Below are positions 52,641 to 64,000 of a stretch of DNA of 64,000 nt, one piece after another. Location: the NCBI GenBank assembly GCA_963931925.1, contig OZ007582.1, positions 23,583,224 through 23,647,223 of the forward strand, in the 5' to 3' direction. The position numbers and the translations under genes are program-made. The DNA comes from Onchidella celtica (Eukaryota > Mollusca > Gastropoda > Systellommatophora > Onchidiidae). Positions within the stretch are counted from its first letter, which is position 1. Every line of letters begins with the position of its first letter. The notes under the pieces were generated by a model. That model made no database searches. It was not told the origin of the DNA and was given only the letters and a program-made list of their open reading frames with translations.

Positions 52641-52988
52641 CACCATACATACATACATAGACTGCGAAACCATTCCCAAACTATTTAAAGAACTTAATGA
52701 ATGGGTTGGAATTTTCCTGCAAGGACAAATAAAATCAATATTATTTCGCAATTACAGGCACTACTTTTGAGGATCGAAGGGAATCAAATACTTTCTGAGG
52801 AGACGGTTTGGCGGAAAGATACATCTTGAGAATATTTAAAGAAACTTTTACACGCATTTGGACATAATCAAAGTCTGACCGCCACCGTCGTCTGAACTTT
52901 ATTTTCCCGGTTGAACAATTTGCTCTCAGTAAAGTGAAGAATTCTTTTCAAACCAACTTGGAGGAGAACTTGAACTTGGAACTCAAAG
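52641..52988 (+). promoter_or_regulatory. 5' flank of gene 3
   Basis: From about 52,714 it is nearly identical to the 5' flank of gene 2 at 25,707-25,988. The short sequence between the GATA array and this block differs. Confidence 0.4.
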
Positions 52989-53037
52989 ATGTTTGCCCAC
53001 TGGATCCATTTCTTTGCTTTGTTGGTTCTCATAGCTG
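52989..53037 (+). CDS. Gene 3 exon 1: signal peptide
   Basis: Encodes the same MFAHWIHFFALLVLIA peptide as gene 2. Sequence then continues open as GQAQDESGYGEDSPSTVQEA and on to 53,204, with a plausible cleavage after GQA. This continuation is unrelated to gene 2's intron and may be a fused exon piece. No good donor is visible in it. Confidence 0.6.
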
Positions 53038-53249
53038 GTCAAGCCCAAGATGAGTCGGGGTATGGGGAAGATAGCCCTTCGACTGTTCAAGAGGCCAATT
53101 CACACTCGCACAGCCATACCATACATACTCAAATAACACAAGTTATATATTTAGTCAGGCCTGAGGGGCCTTATTATTACAATATGACAATTCTGACTGC
53201 ATAATACATAATAGTAATCATATAGCATCCAGGGTATAATTCCAATTAA
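53038..53249. other. Sequence replacing gene 2-type intron start
   Basis: Open for 55 codons after the signal peptide, with His/Ser-rich text (NSHSHSHTIHTQ), then AT-rich. No match to 26,038 onward. Origin unknown. Confidence 0.4.
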
Positions 53250-56125
53250 CTAACTAGCACTTTTCTAATTATAACTGGCAACCACACATATAAATTCAGG
53301 CAAATATGTTATACATCTGAACTGGTAGCCGTTATGACCTTCTAACTTATATAGCACAATTCCTAGGGTCCCAGTTTTCTAAAGCATTCTTTGGCAGATC
53401 TTTACCCGTATGCAATAATGTCATAACACTGTCTTCTTTTTCTATGAGGGGCCAAAGGTCCCTAGTTTTAGACTGTTTTCATAGCATGATATTAAGTCCT
53501 ATTATAGTTCATTCATTCCAGAAAATTCTGTTGTTAAACCATCAATTCCAGGAGCTGAATTATTTTTAAGTTTCTTCAGGCATTTGACAAGTTCATCTGT
53601 GGTGATTTCTTGTTGACAAATATTACTTCCTTTCTCGTTTAATCTTGATAATAACATATCGGCACGAAATGCATTTTCCTTGTTGTGCATAGTTTGTATC
53701 AGAATTATACTCATCAAAGTCGCTTTTAATTCCCTGCTGGGTGCTGAAATTCCACTATCCGTTTGCAGATTTGTTATTAAATTTTGCCTCTTTCGAGCTT
53801 TCTCTAGGCCTAGGAAATATGCCGTTCCCCTCTCACCATGCTCAATCCATTTGACATTTACACTGATTGCTGCCCCTTTTTGTTCTACCAAGCTGATTAT
53901 TTCTAACTCTGCTTTTGCCTCCCAAATCTCTTGAAGTATTCCCGTTGTAGTACCTACCATGGCTAACTTTTTGTTCAGATCATTAAGTACTTTTTCTAAA
54001 GGTCTTTTGGGATCGTTTTTTCTGTGCATTCCTTTTACCTCTTACTCTAGCTTTTTCTCTTCTTTTAACTTTCATTTTTCCTCACCTGTCATGAGGATCC
54101 AATGCTTGAAGCTTATCTGAGATCTCTATAATGTAAGTTTTTATTTGCTGTATGAAATCCGCATCTCTTAACATATTGTTGAACTTACAATTGGATGGAC
54201 CTCTTTGGAATTTTGACATTTCCCAATAAAAGACCATCATTCTGTTGTCTGTCATTGGTACTGGCAATATCTTGGAGTTTGTTACTTTCCAAATGAATAT
54301 GTTATCAACAAAAATATAGTCTATTTGACGTGCTGCGAATGGTACGTTCCATTTCCATGTACATTCTTTAGTTATATGACTCAATGTTCTCCGAGTATCC
54401 ATGAGATCATTAGATGAAACAAAATGGTTAAACATTGCCATTGTTTGCTTACTGTGTGGATTGCCTGCCATAATGTCTTCACAGTTGTTAATCACTATAT
54501 TAAAATCACCAGCTAGTACAATACACATATTTGGCTGTATAAACTGATCTATCACATCACCTAGATGACTAAGAAATTTTACTTTAAAAAATTCGCTATC
54601 AACAGTGCAAAGACATTTATAATAAAACAAGAATTATTCTCTAACCTGACGAACACAACCAAAATTCTTTCATCCCCCAAAAATCTTTCTCCCTCCTCTG
54701 TTTTTTCCTAGCAATGAAATTAAATCTTTAATATCTCTAGTGCCCAGCGAACTGAAAAAAAGGGCATGCCCATTGTTTTCTCCATTCGCCATATCGTCTT
54801 GTGTTTTATAAATATGTTTCTTGCAAACATATAATTATTATGATATCAACTTTTTTACTCTTCATATTCATAATTATATTTGTAAATTTTTTTTTTAAAA
54901 TTATTATTTCTGAATCCTCTTACATTGCACGTTGCTGATGCAAGGGAATGAAGCATGAATTAAATATATATTGATGATCCAAGTTCAAAATCGGAGGTCG
55001 GTCTGTGTCGTCTCCAAAAGCCAGCCTCGGTTCTCCCTTGCGTACTGTTACGACTTAAACGAGGGGCGTTATTGGGTGAGGACATGGACGGGAGATATCT
55101 TCCCCTCTTCTTTTTCGGGAGAATGTCCTCGGCCCCTTTTCGTCCACGTGCAAGTAGTACACAATGTTTCCCGTAGAGGCGCCCCTGCGTTCCCATGGGG
55201 AAGTACTTTTTGTACGAGGTCTGCCAATGCATGTTGCCACCCTTGACCATTACTCTTTTCCTCGGCCCTTCACCTAGCTCCACGATCTGCTGCTGATCCT
55301 CTCGGACTTAACTTCTGCCCTCGACTGTCGTTTTCGGCTATGCTATTGTTACTTTCCTTGTTCTTTTTCTCTGCGTCCGCCGTCCCCGCGTCTGAAGAAT
55401 TTATCTGATCGTTTGTGCTCGTGAACGACACAGAGATTTCAGTTGTGTTATCCTCTGGAGTGTCCATCCGCTGAGCTGAGACAGGTGTGCTATTTGTTTG
55501 AGACACAGAAGTGTCGGGTATTGGCGTATCTCTCTTGGGTTCGCCTTTCTCAATAATTTCTCTTTCCCCGTAAAAAAGAAATGGTTTGAATTTGACCTGA
55601 ATAGTCATAGTTTTAAGCAGTTGTCTTGTAGGCTTATGTACAAAAGCGGTTTTATTACCGTTTTTAAATCTGGTTAAGAAAACCAGGTTGGTCCTGACCA
55701 CAATCCGGGCGGATACTCGTGAGGGTTTCATAGCCAGGAAGTTTATATTGCGGTTATTACGTCTTCTTACTGATTGTGGCAGGTTGGATATCGTCAGCTT
55801 ACAGGATTCGATCTCTTGACCATCAACAAAAAATACTTTAGCCGGGCTTATCGAGCTTGGCAAAACCCGTTGGCCCCCAAAAATTGGACTAATTTGGATC
55901 TCGCCGCAACTGGTGCGGGATATAGCCTCTATACGCCGGCTATTTTCTGGCACCCAAAGACCGAATTAACACCAGCGGACTCTTCGTTCGCTTGGCAGAT
56001 ATTCACTTTAGAGATTTTCTGATCTTTAGATATCAAGAGCTGATTGTATTTAATAAATACTGGGATAACGGTAACTGCAGTCAACTCCATCGACATATTC
56101 GCGGGATTACACGCCAGCACTGTCT
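53250..56125 (-). pseudogene. Decayed two-ORF LINE (L1/Tx1-like), copy 2
   Basis: Minus strand. ORF1 is a 227-codon frame at 55,953-55,270; its N-terminus continues upstream in another frame to about 56,120 (MSMELTAVTVIPVF). The ORF2 endonuclease is at 54,630-54,082 (LAGDFNIVINN, FAARQIDYIFVD). The start of RT is at 54,029-53,502 (WIEHGERGTAYF, NNSAPGIDGLTTEF). Decayed RT continues to about 53,250 (GTFGPSIEKEDSV). The ORF1 tail is rich in Thr, Ser and Asn. More of the frame is open than in copy 1, but stops remain. Confidence 0.78.
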
Positions 56126-58087
56126 AACGTGAACACACACGAAAACCCTCACGCGCAAAGAGAATCCACTCAAAACGCTGTAAATTTCAGAGTGAAACAA
56201 GAACTGAATAACCTGTTATCGAATTAATGCAAACCACATCCTATTTAGAGAGAACAATAAAAATATATCCAGAGACTAGATCACAGTGACTCTTCTCCAA
56301 GAGAGCCGGAACCGGAAAAGCGGCTTTTATCACAATTCCGTCCAGCACAAGAGCTATCCAAGCAATTTCATATTTTTCACGATTAAAAAGATAATGGTAA
56401 TACGTTTGAAAACTGGCAGCTCTTTCTATGGTACGCTTAAGAACAGTTTTCTATTGTTTTCTTCTTCGGTCTTAGGGGCGAACACCTTTCCTCTTAACCA
56501 ACATGTCGCCTAATTGAATTATGTAGGTTGGTGTGTTATAATATAAAAATTATCATGTGAGACATAATGTGGCCACTTTATACAAAATATGATTTGCAAC
56601 TGGTCACCAGTACAAGGATTTCAGAAGAGGCATTGTGGTTTCCAGCCTGTTCAGATTTATTCTTGCAGCGTTGTTTTGGACACTTTGAATTTTGTTCACC
56701 CTGTCCATAGATATTCCAGTTAAGAGAGAATTGAAACAGTCTAGTTGAGGCGAAACCAGATAATTCACCAATTTTTATTTTTTTTAGATACCTTTTAACA
56801 CTGCTCTCCCTTTGCGCGTTGACATCCTGCGCGTCCCGCAGGCATCCGTCAAATGGCTATGATTTGCACACGGGTTAGTTTGTTTGCACATCGCAGGAAG
56901 TGATAACGTCATGTGTTAATGGAAAAGAAATATAATATTTTCCTAGGCATATTGAAAACACAAACCTGTACTTTTGGCCCTGCAGCGTCAATCTCCCAAT
57001 TCCAGACCCTTTCTTTTTCCTAGTCTAGGCACATTGAGAACACGCAAAGTTTCATACTTGATAGTCTAATCCTCAATCTCAGCATTCAAACCAGTCCTAA
57101 CCGGAAGTTGTTTTGTGAGTATGATACAGGTACCGGAACCAATCTCAATTACGTATATTTCCCGAAAAAATTGACCGAACGCCAATGTGTCGCAACCTAG
57201 AAACTAATACAAACGTTCTGCGAGTTATTAATTATTGTTTTATTTTCTGTGCCGGGGACACGACGACAGTCTTTACTAAGCGCTGTATAAAATCTGAGGG
57301 CCACCGAATCAGCATTAACAGAGGAGTAGCGAAAGGCGCGCTGCAATTGTCGTAAGGTTTCACTTTTATTAGTATAGATATATCATTTCTGAAAGTTAGT
57401 TTTACGTGTTACAGACCAGTGGGTAGTTTCTAGCAAAGCGACAGAACCAACATCTTTTATCCATATTAAGTATAACTATAAAAATCTAACTTTCAAGTTG
57501 TTTTTATTTCCAATAATAATGTTCCAAGAAGAAAACGGAAACAAAAAATCTGCAATAAGTTGCAGAGAGATTAAAATGGAAGAAATTTATGTGCGGCCAT
57601 GTTGGGAAACAATTTTTTTCCATGCAGTCACGAACCAATCAATTATCCCCTAAAAACCAAACAAATAATTGTAAATCGCTAGACTGATCGATCGAAAGAG
57701 ACTGGCCGACTGACCATGAAAGGAGATCCCTACAAGAATACGAGTAAATGCCAGACAGAAATAAATAATATTTTGTATTATTGCATTTAGAAAAAAAAAT
57801 GTATATCTATTTTTACCTCCCTGACCACAGGCAAATAAATGAACAAGTTTTGATTACGTTTAGAATATGAACTGGTTGAAGACTACAGTTCTTGTGATAT
57901 TATGATTTGGGGTCAAGCAATTCGTGCGTTTGCTTATCAGCTAAGCGAACAAAGATGGCGAAGGAATAGATGTGTGCAAAATGCAAAAGATTTGGATTTC
58001 AAGGTATAGCTAAATAGGCATAAATATAAGGCTAAATTAGATGCTTAGGTATATAGACAGACAGGCAGGCAGCTGGCAGCCTGAGGC
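56126..58087. other. Gene 3 intron, right part
   Basis: 56,126-56,770 matches copy 1; 56,775-57,377 is unique here, replacing the A-exon region; 57,378-57,880 matches 32,698-33,270. No four-cysteine exon is present in this stretch. Confidence 0.6.
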
Positions 58088-58437
<350 letters not shown>

Positions 58438-58468
58438 CTCAGCAATACTTTTATATTTTTCCCCTCAG

Positions 58469-58803
58469 GATTCGATACTGCCAGTACTAGTGATAAGTGT
58501 CGTGATGCTTTGCTACAGGAAGTTTCTCTTGGGTTGAAACCTCTCTGCGACCTGCTTCAGGAATTCCTAAAATGTTTGGTGCGAGTTAGCAATCTGCACA
58601 TAAGGTTGTCATCTCAGGAAATACAGGATCTTGAAGACCAAGTTGAGGCGTTCTTACGTGGAAATGGGATTTCCTGTGATTTGGATGCTCATAAAGCAAT
58701 TCGTGAACTAAGAAGTAATGACGGTTTGGAAAATCATTCCCCTAAACTCTATTATTCGTTGACGGGCCTGGTCTTGACCCTTCTTGTTATCACTATTTTC
58801 TGA
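58469..58803 (+). CDS. Gene 3 last exon: domain B' and tail
   Basis: Acceptor TATATTTTTCCCCTCAG, phase 1, then 111 codons to TGA. It opens FDTASTSDKC. Cysteines are spaced x15, x8, x33 (EFLKC, GISCDL), then AIRELRSNDGLENHSPKL and a hydrophobic end LTLLVITIF. There is no stalk: the sequence passes directly from RELR to GLENHS. The frame is fully open, so the exon has stayed under some constraint or decayed only recently. Confidence 0.75.
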
Positions 58804-60699
58804 ATGCTCTCATTCATGTAACAAAAAGAAATATAAATCTGAATTTTGTGTAGTTATTGACTGATACCTGTCCCCTTACTATACAGTTTATATCACCGTC
58901 GACACCCTTCGTGTCCTGTATTTTCACAGTAAAAATCTTACGGAAACTATGATGTAAAAACAATGCCATTTTGTATTCTTTTTGTTTCGTATTTTCGGGT
59001 CACTGGCTAATAAGGAATTTGGATGTGTTTATTTCCCTGACAAAATCGATTTAAAATGTCGTTTGAAATCAGTACAGTACTTTCAATAAATATCAGGATC
59101 TTCCAAATATCCTCACTTAAGAAAGAGGTTCAAGTGATCCATGTTTTACTCTTTAGACAGCCTCGATAACCATGAGGACCACAAAATGTTTCCATTGTCT
59201 TTAACTTGTATACACCTTCTTGAGCCGTTAATATATTAGCCCCATTCTAAAGTATCATTCACAATATCACCAGACTCATGATTGTTAATTATATCAAAAG
59301 AGTCCAAATTAGGTCACATATACTAGTGTAGTTATTTCAAAACGTGGTACTACCGTAATGTCTTTTTTTAATAAAACCACTTCTTGTCCTCTGTCTAAAA
59401 GTGGCAGTGTGACCATTGTGAAGGGGACGGTTCTTGTGGCCAACCTTCCAAACCTAATACGAGCCATACGTACCCCAGTATTTCATTGTTCCGACCCCCC
59501 CCCCCCCCCACCCCAAACAAAAAAAAACATGAAAAAAAAGGAACAAGAAGGAAACAACAGAAAAGAAACGATTACAATAATTAGACCATTAATTTGCATA
59601 TTTTGAAAATCTTTTTCTTTCAATGACATGGTTCCCCTACCACTCCCCCCTACCCCGTCATTTCCTACTAAATTAAGCAGTCTTTAGTGTTGACAAATAT
59701 CACGACAACCTTCCAGTACCAACAGCTAGAAAACTTTTTGAAAACAGAACAGAAATTGCCTGATTGTATTCAAAGGCCATGTAATAATTGTCATTTCCCG
59801 TTTAGCTTGGATGAATTCAATTGTCATATAATTATTAAATTTGTCAATAATACTGCTCCATCGTACCTAGTTGATTTAACTGATTACTATGTTCCATCTC
59901 GTCAACTAAGATCATCATCTGACACTACAAAATTGAAAGTACCTAAAATGAATCTGTCCACTGTAGGAGAAAAGTCCTTTTCATTTCTTGGCCCTACCAT
60001 CTGGAACACTCTTCCAAAGACAACCAGGGAAATTAATGACATTGGTTCTTTCAAACGCCATCTGAAGACCCATTTCTTTCAGACAAACTAGGCTAGGTGT
60101 TTTTCGGCAGCAACAAGAGTAAATATTTTTGAATTTCTTTTGTGTATGCGTGTGTGTGTGTGTGTGTGTGTAAGAGTTTGTTAAAGCGCCCAGAGCTTGT
60201 CATCGACGGGGTTTGGCGCTATATAAATGCAATATATTATTATTATTATTATTATCATTTCCCATTTAGTCCGGATGTATTCAAATGCCATGTAATTATC
60301 CTTCCTTATTATGTAAAGTACAAGAACTGGATCAACTTTGCTAGTTTGGAGTTGTTACTATATAATTGTATATACATAATGTGTTTAAAAAAAATTATTT
60401 CTTTGTTATCGATTTCTATTTTGGTAAACAATAATTCAATTTGAAATTTTATGATCTTGAAATTATCGGCTTATATAATGGAAATAAAATGTTCAGGCAC
60501 AGCTTTTTAATAGAACTGAGTTTTGTGTTTGATTTGATCCGTTATATTTTGTCTAATGTTATTAAGTCGTTCTCGCCCGGCTTTCGTTTCTCTGTCAATT
60601 TTGTCTCCTCTTTTTCCACTCTCTCTCGTCTTTCTTGTATGTTGATTACTATTCAGCAAAAAAAAAAAAAAAAAGCCCTCTCTCTGGTCCATTGTGATG
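58804..60699. other. 3' flank of gene 3
   Basis: Matches 34,129-35,655 closely. Poly-C at about 59,498-59,509. Interrupted by a LINE fragment at 59,836-60,258. Confidence 0.55.
59836..60258 (+). pseudogene. LINE 3'-end fragment inserted in copy 2 only
   Basis: The frame reads NNTAPSYLVDLTDYYVPSRQ, then GEKSFSFLGPTIWNTLPK and SFKRHLKTHFF, typical of the C-terminus of CR1/Jockey-like RT proteins. It is followed by a GT repeat, GGCGCTATATAAATGC and a TTA/ATT tail. Copy 1 at about 35,210-35,222 (CATATAATTATCATT) is the empty site. Severely 5'-truncated. Confidence 0.8.
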
Positions 60700-62823
60700 T
60701 TGGAAGTGTTTAGGTAGGGAAGACATTCCCTGCTGGTGCCATCCCCATGTGCAAAGTGCATGGGTAGGAAAGATTTTCTTGTCTATTCAGTTAGCTTTGG
60801 TAGGGAAAAAATTTTTGTCTCAGGATAACGTATTCTTCAGGCCGTGAAGATATTTCTTGTACAACACTTTTTAGAATTACGGAAGATATTCCTTTCTTTT
60901 TATGCTTTGTATAGGTGGAGCCAATAGAGTAGCTATTTTCCGTAAGTTTAATTTGCATGGCAGAAACAGCATTCCCTATTTATGCGATTTGTATAAGTAG
61001 GGAACTAATCCCTTCCATACAACAAGACAAGATAAAGGCAAAAGACTTACATCAAAATATTTTCCTCATGCTTGAATATCTCCACTACGAATGCAATAAG
61101 CAAGCCAGTACAGTATTTTTGGACGGGTTTTCTCAAGAACTTGGTCCTGAAGCCCGATTTCGCTAAAGTCACTCACATATGCTTAAAAAGAAATAGCATT
61201 TACAACATCGTCGTTCATATGTTCTTCCAAAGTTGTAACTGATAGGCTGAAAACCAAAACTAAAAAAACTCACAATACAATAAAGAGGTAGTAAAGGAAT
61301 GACAAGAAGAAGACAAAGGTAAGGGGTCATGCAATATGATTACAATTGATTCCAAACTATGGACCACGCCTACAGGGAAGCCTAGTGCAAACAGTGTCAC
61401 TTGTCTCTGTACACGAACTATACATTACATGCTGGAAGCCTGTTAATATTTTGATGCCAAAAATCCTATGTAATGAGATAACATAAAAACAAAATTCCCA
61501 AAAATGAGAAAATAATGGAAGGGGGTAGGTGGGTCCAAAAACAACAACAACAAAACCCAAACTTTATGCAACAATTATATTATATCATCTTAAATAGAAT
61601 GAGGTTTGAGAAAAGACTAGTAATTAGGAAGAGATCTAAATGCACAATCAGAATAGTCCCATAGACAAAATCATTGATGTTTTCAACGACGCCGCTCTTC
61701 CTTTGCCTGCTGAAATGTCCAAACACAAATATACATTTTGCTAGTTACAATGGAAATAATTCTTAAAAATAGATCCAGAATTATAACATACCCACACACA
61801 CATACAAAAAAATCAACATTAATGGTTCATCCATTCTTCATTTCAAAATTTACAGAACTCTGTATTTGTGACCATATTGGTCTCATTTTTGCTATGGTCT
61901 TTTCAGGCACCGTTGCCCCCAACACGAAAAGAAAGAAAAACAGAGAGAAAGAAAGAAAATTATTGCTTGACTTGTACAACATTTCACTTATCTTGAGGCC
62001 ATAAATCTATATAAAAAAAACAGCAAGGAAAAAAATTCACTGCTGCGAGGAAGAAATGCCCAGACCTGAAAAAATTACACGTGAAAGATAGTTCTTTTTG
62101 CTACTGTGTCTATTCCTTTGACATGAAAGCGAAGTATCGTAATTTTGTAATAAATCAAAATAGGCCTAAAAACATCGAATAATGCTTTCTCCTCAACAAT
62201 GATGGCCTCCCTCCTGTCTTTGTTTTGTTTCGACTTTAGTACCGTACATGTCAAAAAAAATAACTGTATCAAGCTTGGTGCGCAAGCCACCTAAGTTAAG
62301 TGAATAGACATGAAATATCTTCCCTACCTTTATATATGGCCTTTAGCGTCTTCACAGACGGTCTTAGCAGCTAGAATATTCACTTTCACTTTGACTGACA
62401 GCTTCTCTCGTGGCTTATTCTACCAATGTTTGACCCGAGAGTGCGATGGCACTGATTGCAGGTCACTCTTTTGGGTTCACTTTGGCGAGTGTTTTCATTC
62501 CGCCTCTGTCGTTTTGTCAGGTATGTTTCTTTTGCCTTGAAGTCTATTGCGAGCGTGCCACTGCGCAATTTTTGTCTCCATCTGCTTCGATCACCTGCAA
62601 GGTTCTCCCATTCATTGGGGTCGATGTTGAATGCTTTCATCGTGACCTTGCAAGTGTCTTTGAATCGCAGATGTGGCCTACCTCTGGGTCGGTTGCCAGT
62701 AGCAAGTTCCCCGTAGAGAATTTGCACTCTGAATATAGGGATTGCATAGGTAGGGAATACCTTCCTTACTAATATGTAAAATGCACAGGCACCGGATATC
62801 TTCCCTACCTATGCACTTCCTTG
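60700..62823. mobile_element. Foldback-like element, copy 2, with nested LINE piece
   Basis: Same ends as the element at 35,656-37,247 (GGAAGTGTTTAGGTAGGG left, CTTCCCTACCTATGCACTT right), with inverted iterated TAGGTAGGGAAGATA-type modules. It carries rearrangements, including an internal copy of AGGGAACTAATCCC-type sequence moved relative to copy 1, and a LINE fragment at about 62,340-62,727. Confidence 0.6.
62375..62727 (-). pseudogene. C-terminal fragment of a zinc-finger LINE, minus strand
   Basis: Minus-strand frame: LYGELATGNRPRGRPHLRFKD, WENLAGDRSRWRQ and a C2H2-like CNQCHRTLGSNIGRISHERSC. This has the same domain order as the end of the full-length LINE at 38,587-42,889 but is clearly a different element. 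Absent from the corresponding element at about 37,150. Confidence 0.8.
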
Positions 62824-63470
62824 TTTCAATGTCCTTCCTCCTGTTTCTGTCACTGGGCAAGGTAACTGTATTTGAGACATTCGTTAAACCAAATATTGTT
62901 TTCTATTAGTTTATACAAACTTATATGTTTATTTCACTTTATTTTTATTTGTTTATTTATTTATTTATTTATTATATTCAACTTCAAGCTTAGACCTGTG
63001 GACTATTGCAGGGGTGCGCCTTGGATACGTCTAGACCTTCTAAACAAATTACACTGGAACAGTCGAAAAAAGAATGAATGAAAAACATGGACTAAAGTAA
63101 AAAATGAATCTTTGTGATTTCTGAAAAACGGAAAATTTGAAACGATGACTCCTGAAACAAACATCAAAACAAAAGGTGAATACATTTTTAAGGATGGCAA
63201 TCAATAATAACATATTTTATGAAAGGATATGCTACAAAGTCGATATGAAGAAAATATATCCTGAAAAGGCTTCATTAGCTAATTGGGCAGACAGTCTTTA
63301 AGCATTAGATTTTTTGACATTAAAAAAAAAAAAAACCAAAGTTATTTTTACTTCAATGTTGTTGGTTTGTTGGATAAATTTTGCCTATCTACTCATGCAT
63401 GACAAAGATCAACAGACAAACAGACATACATGCATACATACTTATTTACATCCATACATACATACAGATT
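62824..63470. other. Intergenic, duplicated
   Basis: Matches 37,248-37,830. It carries the same MITE-free site (GTAACTGTATTTGAGAC near 62,863). No gene. Confidence 0.5.
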
Positions 63471-63829
<359 letters not shown>

Positions 63830-64000
63830 TGCAAAGAAAAAAGCTGACCCAGAAAGACAACCAATAACACTGATATTTTAATCTTGTGTATTGTTTTCCA
63901 AAAAGGCGTGACGCCATGCAATACTCACAATGTCACCCTTCTAAAACAATTCTTTCGTAAAATGAATTCTAACTGTCACGTCATTGAAAAAAATTCTTAC

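Overview
The window is a gene-poor, AT-rich, repeat-rich stretch of an animal genome. Protein genes have long introns with GT...AG borders. There are long CTAT/GATA, GA, CA and ACCT microsatellites, several classes of non-LTR retrotransposon (LINE) and many small inverted-repeat elements. The microsatellite load, and a LINE whose protein ends in a C2H2 finger, suggest a lophotrochozoan, probably a mollusc. That assignment is an inference, not something the sequence proves. I found no rRNA, tRNA, CRISPR array or prokaryotic feature.

The real genes form one small tandem family on the + strand. Each gene encodes a signal peptide, one or more copies of a four-cysteine domain, and a C-terminal hydrophobic tail that looks like a GPI-anchor signal. 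Every intron is phase 1, so each domain is a self-contained exon that can be added or lost without changing the frame. All seven complete domains obey C-x15-C-x8-C-x33/34-C, with an aromatic residue three positions before the third cysteine. I do not recognise this domain. Gene 1 (6,997-21,163; seven exons, 507 aa) has domain order A-B-A-B-B'. Gene 2 (25,989-34,128; three exons, 326 aa) has A-B' plus a Ser/Thr/Pro/Gln mucin-like stalk. Gene 3 (52,989-58,803) keeps a signal exon and an intact last exon, but it has lost the A exon and its first splice donor is altered. A fourth locus (47,003-47,200) is only the second half of a last exon.

Layout: 1-6,900 is repeats, with one doubtful exon at 1,369-1,556, a perfect 50-bp palindrome at 2,396-2,512 and a cluster of short iterated motifs at 5,920-6,740. 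Gene 1 follows, with a decayed minus-strand LINE in intron 1 and a LINE split by a solo LTR in intron 6. From 20,965 to about 38,300 lie the end of gene 1 and all of gene 2. The block from 38,329 to 43,311 is a minus-strand solo LTR into which a full-length 4.3-kb LINE has inserted; both have clean target-site duplications. From 47,002 to the window end is a second copy of the 20,965-38,300 segment. Each copy is itself two related units of roughly 12-13 kb, so the locus has grown by nested tandem duplication. Differences between copies expose individual transposon insertions against empty sites.

Biologically the family looks like secreted or surface-anchored, N-glycosylated proteins that vary by domain number, stalk length and ectodomain sequence. 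Genes 2 and 3 share nearly unchanged tails and flanks, but their cysteine domains are only about 43% identical by hand alignment. That pattern fits recognition or defence proteins under diversifying selection or exon conversion. Function is unknown.
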